DNA from: Candidatus Gastranaerophilales bacterium
Lineage (GTDB): Bacteria; Cyanobacteriota; Vampirovibrionia; Gastranaerophilales; Gastranaerophilaceae
Assembly (NCBI GenBank): GCA_944324205.1
Contig: CALUVK010000074.1
Coordinates: forward strand, 1-7,216
DNA: 7,216 nucleotides
Reading direction: 5' to 3'
The position numbers and the translations under genes were made by a program. Below, in pieces: positions 1 to 5,361 of the stretch. The notes below the pieces were generated by a model, which ran no database searches, was not told the DNA's origin, and worked only from the letters and a program-made list of their open reading frames with translations. Position 1 is the stretch's first letter. The number at the start of each line of letters is the position of its first letter.

Positions 1-377
1 TATTCCTTAAAAGGCAGGTTGTTAGGATTATCCAACTGCATATTTACTTTATCCAAAACAACAGCAGCCCTCACAAGATGCTTCAAAGCCTCTTTATCGC
101 CGTCCGCAAGTCCCAAATATTCAGGCGCATCAGCTGCAAGCATTTTTTTAGTAGTCAAATAATCCTTATGCGTTCTTTTTTCTAATTCTTCATGAGAAAG
201 ATTTAGTTCGTAATCCTTTTTCCCAATATTTACATTGTTCATCATACTCATCTTATCAAGCTCCTTTACTAATTTCTCTCCATCAGGACAATTATCCGTT
301 TTGTTTACGGCATTACTTTTATTATTTTTAAAACTCAGATAATTTGTACTTATTTGATTAATCGGGTTAATATTCAT
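1..377 (-). CDS. N-terminal part of an unrecognised protein, truncated by the left window edge
   Basis: An open frame of 125 complete codons runs from an ATG at 377 off the left edge without a stop. The protein begins MNINPINQISTNYLSFKNN, a short Asn-rich tail, then a hydrophilic and probably helical stretch ending in a segment with ALKHLVRAAVVLDKVNMQL. That last segment faintly recalls the N-terminal region of dipeptidyl-peptidase III (M49) relatives. No catalytic motif falls inside the window, so I do not assign a function. There is no signal peptide or membrane segment. The 377 start has no Shine-Dalgarno site but lies 6 nt after an extended -10 box, so its mRNA may be leaderless. A rival start at 251 (codon 43) has a good AAAGGAG site 9 nt upstream. 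The gene is transcribed divergently from the sigma-factor operon. That it is coding is fairly certain from the long open frame and codon pattern; its identity is not. Confidence 0.72.
   Translation of the reverse strand, partial: MNINPINQISTNYLSFKNNKSNAVNKTDNCPDGEKLVKELDKMSMMNNVNIGKKDYELNLSHEELEKRTHKDYLTTKKMLAADAPEYLGLADGDKEALKHLVRAAVVLDKVNMQLDNPNNLPFKE
261..267 (-). promoter_or_regulatory. Internal ribosome binding site favouring an alternative start at 251
   Basis: The minus strand reads AAAGGAG here, 9 nt before an ATG at 251, with further ATGs at 245 and 242. It competes with the leaderless-looking ATG at 377 as the true start of the leftward gene. The upstream 42 codons stay open and give a plausible N-terminal tail, so I prefer 377 while noting that this site decides the question if the -10 box is not used. 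Confidence 0.35.
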
Positions 378-383
378 AGCTTG

Positions 384-392
384 ATTATAACA
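384..392 (-). promoter_or_regulatory. Extended -10 promoter of the leftward gene
   Basis: Read on the minus strand this is TGTTATAAT, a perfect TGn-TATAAT extended -10 element. The -35 region is weak (ATTTCA at 17 bp or TTTCAG at 16 bp), which an extended -10 can tolerate. Six bases separate the box from the ATG at 377, so the predicted transcription start falls on or next to that ATG. Confidence 0.55.
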
Positions 393-430
393 CAAAATGC
401 AGTTACTGAAATTTTTTACAAAACTAAATA

Positions 431-458
431 TTGAACATTTTATTCCCTTTTTCGTTAT
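431..458 (+). promoter_or_regulatory. Candidate ECF-type promoter of the anti-sigma/sigma operon
   Basis: TTGAAC at 431-436 is followed, 16 nt after the AAC, by CGTTAT at 453-458. This resembles known ECF promoters such as the SigW type (TGAAAC-N16-CGTA), so the operon may be autoregulated by its own sigma factor. A housekeeping reading is also possible: TTGAAC with TATACT at 456-461, but that spacer would be 19 bp, longer than ideal. Either reading places the transcript start near 465, giving a leader of about 14 nt before the ATG at 479. Confidence 0.45.
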
Positions 459-478
459 ACTAATATAGAGGTAACAAA

Positions 479-826
479 ATGGATAATAAATGTACAAAAT
501 ATGAAGGTTTATTTGTTTTCTCCGATGAAGAGACTCTGAAACAGCACCTCGAGGAATGTGAAGAATGCCGTGTAGAGCAGGAAAAAATGGACAGAGTTTC
601 CGAATTGATTGATGAAGTAAAACTATATTATCGGGCAAAAAATAAAAAGCGTCCGAAGTTGAGAGTTGCCTGTGCAATGTTTCTGCTTTTATTTTCCACG
701 TTGACTGCCGGTGTGGTGGTTAATGACGAAGATATGATGGATACCTTGCGCTATGGAGAAACTCTTTCGGCTGAAGACTTAGGTTTTCCTGTAGACTCTT
801 ACGGACTCTTAATGGTGGATGAATGA
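479..826 (+). CDS. Membrane-anchored zinc-type anti-sigma factor (zf-HC2/ZAS-like)
   Basis: This 115-residue protein probably binds and silences the ECF sigma factor encoded just downstream, at the cytoplasmic face of the inner membrane. The N-terminus carries Cys5 and then His23-x3-Cys27-x2-Cys30 (HLEECEEC), the ZAS signature of zinc-binding anti-sigma factors. A basic stretch (residues 52-62, rich in Lys and Arg) precedes one transmembrane helix at about 61-81, predicting cytoplasmic N-terminus and external C-terminus. The remaining acidic tail of about 34 residues would face the periplasm, where it could receive a signal or be cut by a protease. The start has an AGAGG site 7 nt upstream. 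The stop overlaps the next start as ATGA, indicating translational coupling and near-equal synthesis. The small outer tail resembles CnrY-like anti-sigma factors in layout, though I see no sequence identity to claim. Confidence 0.85.
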   Translation: MDNKCTKYEGLFVFSDEETLKQHLEECEECRVEQEKMDRVSELIDEVKLYYRAKNKKRPKLRVACAMFLLLFSTLTAGVVVNDEDMMDTLRYGETLSAEDLGFPVDSYGLLMVDE

Positions 827-1320
827 ACTTTGATGAAATAATTAAAGCTAACAAGCAGAATATTAAAAATATAGTAAAATTAATTACTAAACAAGAAAAC
901 GAAGATGTAGAACAAGAGGTTTATATAAAGCTCTGGAAAAATTCCGAAAAATACGAAGAGCGGGGTTCTTTAAAGAGCTGGGTTAATACTGTTGCGAAAA
1001 ACGCGTCTAAAGATTATCTCAAGTCCGCCGCAGTAAGAAATGAACAAAATTCCACATCAGATGAATATACACTGACTTCAATCAAGGATAAAAAAAGAAA
1101 TCCGGAAGATAATTTAATAACAACAGAAAGGCAAAAAAGAATTATAAATGCTATAGAAAGTTTGAAACCAAAACTTAAAGAAACCATAATGTTATGTGAA
1201 ATATACGGATATACATACGAAGAAGCTTCAAAAAAACTGGACTGTCCAATTGGTACAATAAAATCAAGAATTTATAATGCTAAAAAAGAGTTAGCAGAAG
1301 TGTTAGAAGATTTGTTATAA
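823..1320 (+). CDS. ECF-family RNA polymerase sigma factor
   Basis: This 165-residue protein has the two-domain build and usual length of an ECF sigma-70 factor and should direct RNA polymerase to a small stress regulon. Region 2 spans about residues 10-68. It includes DVEQEVYIKLW (28-38) and then SLKSWVNTVAKNASKDYLK (49-67), the segment that melts and reads the -10 element. Region 4 spans about 105-162 and contains the helix-turn-helix with YTYEEASKKL and GTIKSRI (144-150), which reads the -35 element. Regions 1 and 3 are absent, as expected for this class. The ATG overlaps the anti-sigma stop (ATGA). Only a weak GGTGG lies 4 nt upstream, so translation probably depends on coupling to the gene before it. 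The partner is almost certainly the upstream anti-sigma. The candidate promoter at 431-458 suggests autoregulation. Confidence 0.93.
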   Translation: MNFDEIIKANKQNIKNIVKLITKQENEDVEQEVYIKLWKNSEKYEERGSLKSWVNTVAKNASKDYLKSAAVRNEQNSTSDEYTLTSIKDKKRNPEDNLITTERQKRIINAIESLKPKLKETIMLCEIYGYTYEEASKKLDCPIGTIKSRIYNAKKELAEVLEDLL

Positions 1321-1337
1321 AAAGTGAGGTATTAGTT

Positions 1338-1922
1338 ATGAAAAAATTAGCAGTATTATTATGCGCCTTAACGCTTATTTCAACTGCCGCAATCGCAGAA
1401 GAAACAAAAGGCGCTCCGGCAGCAGAGCAAAAAGCTCCGGCAGTAAATGAAGGAATTAAAAATCCTGATAATGTAAAAAACCGTCCTTCAAAAGAAGAAA
1501 TGATGAAAATCAGAAAAGCACGCGAAGCTGCTTTTGAAAAGAAATTAGGCTTAACAGATGAACAAAAAGCGAAAGCAAAGGAGCTTAGAATTAAGGGACA
1601 TGAACAAATGAAACCTGTGATGGAACAACTTATTTCTAAGAAAAAAGAAGCTGAAATGGTAAAACGTTCCAGAATTGCAAGCTGGGCGCAGGAAGAAAAA
1701 CTTGCTGCAATCGACAAAGAAATTCAAGAGCTTGAAAAACAGGCAAATTCTATTAGAAAACAAAATATGAAAGACTTTGAATCAATCCTTACACGTGACC
1801 AGAAAAAAATCTTAAAACAGATGAAAAAAGAAGGGCGCCAGAGATTTGAAGAAAGAAAGAAACTCTGCCCGCCCCCGTGTCCTGAAAAAGTTCAGCCTGC
1901 TGAAGCGGCAGAAGAAAAATAA
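1338..1922 (+). CDS. Periplasmic LTxxQ (Spy/CpxP-like) protein
   Basis: This 194-residue secreted protein starts with a clear signal peptide (residues 1-20, cleavage likely after AIA). The mature part is charged and helical and holds two LTxxQ motifs, LTDEQ at 72-76 and LTRDQ at 151-155. Paired LTxxQ motifs mark the Spy/CpxP/ZraP/CnrX superfamily of periplasmic chaperones and metal or stress sensors, which form a hooked helical hairpin. The 74 residues between the motifs are rich in Lys and Glu and likely form the hairpin. The C-terminus is unusual: a CPPPC pair (Cys177, Cys181) followed by an Ala/Glu-rich tail. It starts 17 nt after the sigma stop with GAGG 8 nt before the ATG, and a terminator follows, so it is the last gene of the operon. 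It may be the output chaperone of the sigma circuit or its sensor. Precise function is inferred. Confidence 0.8.
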   Translation: MKKLAVLLCALTLISTAAIAEETKGAPAAEQKAPAVNEGIKNPDNVKNRPSKEEMMKIRKAREAAFEKKLGLTDEQKAKAKELRIKGHEQMKPVMEQLISKKKEAEMVKRSRIASWAQEEKLAAIDKEIQELEKQANSIRKQNMKDFESILTRDQKKILKQMKKEGRQRFEERKKLCPPPCPEKVQPAEAAEEK

Positions 1923-1941
1923 TATTAAATGATAAAAAAAT

Positions 1942-1972
1942 AAAAAAAGAGCTTTTATAAAAGCTCTTTTTT
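1942..1972 (+). terminator. Rho-independent terminator of the sigma operon
   Basis: GAGCTTT (1949-1955) pairs with AAAGCTC (1960-1966) around a 4-nt loop, and the stem can extend by flanking A-tract and T-tract pairing. A run of six T follows at 1967-1972. It ends the anti-sigma/sigma/LTxxQ transcript about 20 nt after the last stop. Confidence 0.85.
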
Positions 1973-2046
1973 GTTGAATTAAAATTTGTAAAAAAACAAA
2001 TCTTATCACAAACTTAATTGTAAACTTGTGTAACAAAAAGGCAATT

Positions 2047-2074
2047 TTGAAAAATAAAAATACTTTTATATATT
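2047..2074 (+). promoter_or_regulatory. Probable housekeeping promoter of the exoprotein gene
   Basis: TTGAAA at 2047-2052 and TATATT at 2069-2074 are separated by 16 bp, a reasonable sigma-70 type pair in an A/T-rich leader. The gene start at 2103 has a strong GAGGAG site (2091-2096) 6 nt upstream. No ECF-like CGTT element is present here, so I see no sign that the neighbouring ECF factor controls this gene. Confidence 0.5.
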
Positions 2075-2102
2075 ACAAGGATTAAAAAATGAGGAGTAAT
2101 AT

Positions 2103-4091
2103 ATGAAAAGTTTAAAGAAAAAAATTTCAGCTTTAGTTTTAACAACAGTATTTGCATCAATGCAGCTTTCTTATGCAGCAATTGATACTGGTTTAGGAGC
2201 CGGTAATGGTGGTGCTGTTATTAATAACGCTCAGGGAGGCTTTGTAGGCGTTAACGGGGCCGGGACCGGAAATGTCGACCTGAATTTTAATGGAAATGCT
2301 CATGTTAATTGGGATACATTAAATGTAAATAAAGGTGAAAGTTTAAACTTTAACGCTGTTCAAGGTGTAAACGGTATTACAGTTTTAAATACAGTTAACC
2401 AAGGAATGTCAACTATTCACGGACAGATAAATGCAAATAGCGGTATCGGAAAATTAATTATTTCAAACCCGAATGGTATGTTATTTGATGGTGCAACATT
2501 TGACGCAACAGGTGATGTTATGTTAACAACACAACAAATGCAGGCAAATTTTGTAGATGGCAGAATGGATATTTCAAATGTAGCAGGTGCCGTTCCTGCC
2601 GGAGTAATAACAATTCAGGATTCTAACTTCTCTGTAGGTGGTGAATTTAATGTTTTAGCTCCTTCAATTGATGTTGTTAGAGGTACAATTTCTGCTCAAA
2701 ATGGAATGAAACTTATTACAGAAAATGGTCAAGACTATATTGCGGATGGTTTTAAAGATACAGTTAGAATGGAAGCTGTAAATATTGATGGTAATGTTTA
2801 TATAGTATCTAAAAAAGGAACAGTAAAAACCGTTGGCGGTGGTACAATTAACGGTAATTTGAAGATTGATTCAGATGACAGTGTTTCTTTAAACTATGTA
2901 GCTGATGGTAAAGCTTTACACGTAAAAGGTGACGTTGATGTTAAAGGCAACGGAGTTATGATGTATGCCAGAAACACCAAAGTTGATGGTAATTTATCAA
3001 TGGAAAATGGCGGCGGCTTCTTAGAAGTCGGTAATGTTAAAGTCGGCAAAAATATGAACCTAAAAACAGTTGCTAAATCTCAGAATCCTCAAGGTTACAA
3101 ACATTTTGTTCACGTAGTTGGTGATAATGAAGTTGGCGGCAATATGAATGTTGATTCCGTTAATAACATTCACATTGGTAACTATAACTATGAAGAAGGC
3201 AAACTTTTAGATGGCAGTTTAAAAGTCGGCGGTAAATTATCCGCACACGCTCAAGATGGTCACGTAATGGTAACAATTGATACACAGGCTAATAAAGTTT
3301 CTCTTAAATCAGATAAGTTGAATGTTCTAACAGATGGTAAAGCGACAATTTCAGCTAATGAATATGAATTCTCTTCAAATGGTTATTTGGGCGGCTTAAG
3401 CGGTTTTGATGATTACACAACAGATGATGTTGTAATCGGTGTAATGGAAAATTATATCCCGATTCCGAATAATGCTCAAAACTCGGCAAATATTAATATT
3501 ACAGGTGGCACTATCAGCAAGATTGAAACTCCGAATGGTGCAACAACTAATATTTCTTCATCTGGCGATGTTAAATTGACAGGTGCAAATGCAGGACATA
3601 TTAATATTGAAGCTCCTGACAAATATATTGAAATTACGGGTGATGTTAAAGCTAATACTATCAAGGTTGGTAACAAGACTGACAAGTTAAAAGTAGATTA
3701 TCCGTCAAGAGATTACGAATTAAAATACACAAATATCCGTGATGCAAAAGAAGTAACAATCAAAGGTGATGAAGAAATCACATATGAATTAACAAACGGT
3801 GAAAACGGCTATAACGTAAATGAAAATAGAGCTGATGATACAACTTATTTAGTAGGCCCAGGTAAAGAAATTGAACCGAATCCGGATCCGGAACCGGTAA
3901 TCGATCCAGAAGATAATGAAAACGTTAAGGTTTTAAGAAGCTACGAAAGAATGGAAGATATTACAAAAGCTCAACCTTATACACCAGTAGCATACGCAGC
4001 AGACCTTGATGATGATCAGGAAGACAACGGAGTAAGAAAGAACGTTGATGGTTCTGTAACAGTAGTAAAAACATATGCGATGGGTAAATAG
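2103..4091 (+). CDS. Two-partner-secretion type exoprotein with filamentous-haemagglutinin N-terminal domain
   Basis: This is a 662-residue secreted protein. A signal peptide covers about residues 1-25 (KKK, hydrophobic core, cleavage near SYA). Residues about 30-150 form the TPS or haemagglutination-activity domain: NFNGNAHVNWDTLNVNKGES is followed by a short helix-capped segment with the hallmark NPNG at 122-125. In known systems this domain is recognised by the outer-membrane pore TpsB and begins a right-handed beta-helix. Residues about 245-390 repeat V-x-G-x-[LMV]-x turns, fitting beta-helix rungs. There is no cysteine in the whole protein, which is common in TPS exoproteins. The C-terminus has a Pro/Asp/Glu linker (NPDPEP near 593-598) and a compact tail of about 55 residues. 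At 662 residues it is short beside classic adhesins of several thousand. It has its own promoter and terminator, and no TpsB gene is adjacent. It is likely a surface or released adhesin-like protein, target unknown. Confidence 0.85.
   Translation: MKSLKKKISALVLTTVFASMQLSYAAIDTGLGAGNGGAVINNAQGGFVGVNGAGTGNVDLNFNGNAHVNWDTLNVNKGESLNFNAVQGVNGITVLNTVNQGMSTIHGQINANSGIGKLIISNPNGMLFDGATFDATGDVMLTTQQMQANFVDGRMDISNVAGAVPAGVITIQDSNFSVGGEFNVLAPSIDVVRGTISAQNGMKLITENGQDYIADGFKDTVRMEAVNIDGNVYIVSKKGTVKTVGGGTINGNLKIDSDDSVSLNYVADGKALHVKGDVDVKGNGVMMYARNTKVDGNLSMENGGGFLEVGNVKVGKNMNLKTVAKSQNPQGYKHFVHVVGDNEVGGNMNVDSVNNIHIGNYNYEEGKLLDGSLKVGGKLSAHAQDGHVMVTIDTQANKVSLKSDKLNVLTDGKATISANEYEFSSNGYLGGLSGFDDYTTDDVVIGVMENYIPIPNNAQNSANINITGGTISKIETPNGATTNISSSGDVKLTGANAGHINIEAPDKYIEITGDVKANTIKVGNKTDKLKVDYPSRDYELKYTNIRDAKEVTIKGDEEITYELTNGENGYNVNENRADDTTYLVGPGKEIEPNPDPEPVIDPEDNENVKVLRSYERMEDITKAQPYTPVAYAADLDDDQEDNGVRKNVDGSVTVVKTYAMGK
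2838..3272 (+). repeat. Degenerate beta-helix rung repeats within the exoprotein
   Basis: Residues about 246-390 contain recurring short units, for example INGNLKID, VKGDVDVKG, VDGNLSMENG, VGKNMNLKT, VGGNMNVDS and VGGKLSAHA. Spacing is irregular, roughly 15 to 35 residues. They are diverged protein repeats with no long identical DNA copies, consistent with successive turns of a beta-helix. Confidence 0.6.
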
Positions 4092-4111
4092 ACTAAAGAT
4101 GCAAGACTAGT

Positions 4112-4151
4112 AAAAAATAGACTTACTTTTTCACGGTAAGTCTATTTTTTT
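4112..4151 (+). terminator. Rho-independent terminator of the exoprotein gene
   Basis: TAGACTTAC (4118-4126) pairs perfectly with GTAAGTCTA (4136-4144) around a 9-nt loop. Six A precede the stem and seven T follow at 4145-4151. It begins 20 nt after the exoprotein stop and separates that gene from the ATP-grasp gene. Confidence 0.9.
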
Positions 4152-4155
4152 ATTG

Positions 4156-4161
4156 TATAAT
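4156..4161 (+). promoter_or_regulatory. -10 element of the ATP-grasp gene, next to the terminator
   Basis: A perfect TATAAT lies just after the T-tract of the preceding terminator. No good -35 match is visible 16-18 bp upstream, where the hairpin arm sits. The predicted transcript would start near 4168, at the ribosome binding site, giving a leader of only about 17 nt. The call rests on the -10 box alone. Confidence 0.4.
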
Positions 4162-4184
4162 TAATTTAGGAGGAAGTGTTTGAT

Positions 4185-5348
4185 ATGATTATCTTAGAAA
4201 AACCCTATGTTTCTGAATTTCTTATTGATACTATTGTTCAAAATGATTGGGCCGTATTAGAGAACCAGGCTGTTGATAATGCTGATATAGAAGATGGAGC
4301 TTTTGATAAGATTCCGTCAGAAGTTGCTAAAAACTATTATCTTACACAAGAATATCCGCTGATTTATGCCAATTCAGAAAATGCAATAACCTGGGTTTTA
4401 GAAAACCTTCCTGATTCTAATTTAAGCAGTTATATAAAATTTTTTAAGGATAAAATTGAGTTTCGTGAAATGCTTAAAGAATTATATCCGGATTTTTACT
4501 TTAAAGCAATAGACTTTGAAGAATTAAAAAACACAAGTCCGGATGATATAAAATTCCCTGTCGTAGTTAAACCGGCCGTCGGGTTTTTAAGTTTTGGAGT
4601 ACATACTGTAAAAGATGATAAGGAATGGAAAGATACAATATCTGCACTTGATAGAGAAATGAAACAAGCTGCTCAAATGTATCCATCACATGTTATTAAT
4701 TCTTCTAAATTTATTATTGAAGAAATGATTGAAGGAGAAGAATTTGCTATTGATGCATATTATGATAGAGATGGAGAACCGGTTATCTTAAATATATTTC
4801 AACATCCTTTTTTAAATTCTAAAGATGTAAGTGATAGAATTTATCTTATGTCAACAGGAATTATGATAAAATTTATGGCAAAATTTGGACTACTGCTTCG
4901 TGATATTGGACAGTTAAAAAATATTAAAAATTTTCCTATGCATATAGAAATTAGAGTAACCCCAGATGGTAAAATTATACCTATTGAAGTTAATCCGATG
5001 CGTTTTGCCGGCTGGTGTACTGCTGACGTGGCAAAATATGCTTGGGGGATTAATGTCTATGAATGTTATTATAATCAAAAACGTCCTGATTGGAATAATA
5101 TTTTAGCTAATGCTGGTAAAGAAGTTTTTTATTTTTCAATGGCTGAAGTCCCAGATGGTGTAGATAGAAAGAAAATTAAAGGTTTTCAGTACGAAAGATT
5201 TTTAGCAAATTATTCTAATGTTCTTGAAGTAAGAAGAATAAATCCAATAGATAATCCTCTTTTTGCCGTTATTTTCGGATCGACTCACAACAAAGATGAA
5301 GTTATAAAAATTCTTTCATTAAAAACAAAAGACTATATAATTAATTAA
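4185..5348 (+). CDS. Stand-alone ATP-grasp domain ligase
   Basis: This 387-residue cytoplasmic protein has an ATP-grasp fold, as in enzymes that activate a carboxylate as acyl phosphate and join it to an amine or other nucleophile. Residues about 1-90 would be the preceding alpha/beta domain. The ATP-binding Lys sits in FPVVVKPAVGF (125-135). FIIEEMIEGEEFAIDAY (176-192) carries the adenine-side and loop residues. HIEIRVTPDG (253-262) and PIEVNPMRFAGW (266-277) provide the Mg-binding Glu and Asn. The NPxRFxGW form differs from the commoner NPR, and I associate it with a poorly characterised ATP-grasp subgroup. AGGAGG at 4168-4173 lies 11 nt before the ATG at 4185. A GTG at 4176 would add three residues but sits only 2 nt from AGGAGG, so I chose the ATG. 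Substrate is unknown, and no biosynthetic neighbour helps. Confidence 0.82.
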   Translation: MIILEKPYVSEFLIDTIVQNDWAVLENQAVDNADIEDGAFDKIPSEVAKNYYLTQEYPLIYANSENAITWVLENLPDSNLSSYIKFFKDKIEFREMLKELYPDFYFKAIDFEELKNTSPDDIKFPVVVKPAVGFLSFGVHTVKDDKEWKDTISALDREMKQAAQMYPSHVINSSKFIIEEMIEGEEFAIDAYYDRDGEPVILNIFQHPFLNSKDVSDRIYLMSTGIMIKFMAKFGLLLRDIGQLKNIKNFPMHIEIRVTPDGKIIPIEVNPMRFAGWCTADVAKYAWGINVYECYYNQKRPDWNNILANAGKEVFYFSMAEVPDGVDRKKIKGFQYERFLANYSNVLEVRRINPIDNPLFAVIFGSTHNKDEVIKILSLKTKDYIIN

Positions 5349-5361
5349 ATAGCTTTATTTT
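5328..5361. terminator. Weak bidirectional terminator candidate between convergent genes
   Basis: AAAG-A-CTAT (5328-5336) can pair with ATAGCTTT (5349-5356) with one bulged A and a 12-nt A/T loop, followed by ATTTT. The two convergent stops are only 11 nt apart, so any terminator must overlap the coding ends. The stem has only two G-C pairs, so support is modest. Confidence 0.3.

Noticed and set aside
1..377. Firm assignment of the leftward gene as an M49 dipeptidyl-peptidase III
   Set aside because: Only a vague resemblance in one N-terminal segment; the zinc-binding catalytic motifs would lie outside the window.
1280..1717. Open frame of 145 codons on the minus strand opposite the sigma and LTxxQ genes
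   Set aside because: It is antisense to two well-supported genes, has low-complexity Phe/Ser/Ala composition typical of the reverse of Lys/Glu-rich coding DNA, and shows no family motif.
1984..2030. ATTTGT/ACAAAT hairpin (1984-2001) and an imperfect CACAA/TTGTG inverted repeat (2007-2030) before the exoprotein promoter
   Set aside because: Both are short and A/T-rich, and neither has a T-tract or a recognised operator pattern. Chance is likely in this composition.
1551..2036. Two further minus-strand frames opposite the LTxxQ gene and its terminator
   Set aside because: Phe/Leu-rich shadows of Lys-rich coding sequence, and one runs through the terminator hairpin.
2089..2106. Five-codon leader ORF overlapping the exoprotein start
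   Set aside because: Too short, without its own ribosome site, and its codons are the exoprotein Shine-Dalgarno sequence itself.
3476..3685. Minus-strand frame of 69 codons inside the exoprotein gene
   Set aside because: Antisense shadow of the beta-helix coding region without a ribosome site or recognisable protein.
4176..4178. GTG as the start of the ATP-grasp gene
   Set aside because: It is only 2 nt from the AGGAGG ribosome site; the ATG at 4185 has a workable 11-nt spacing.
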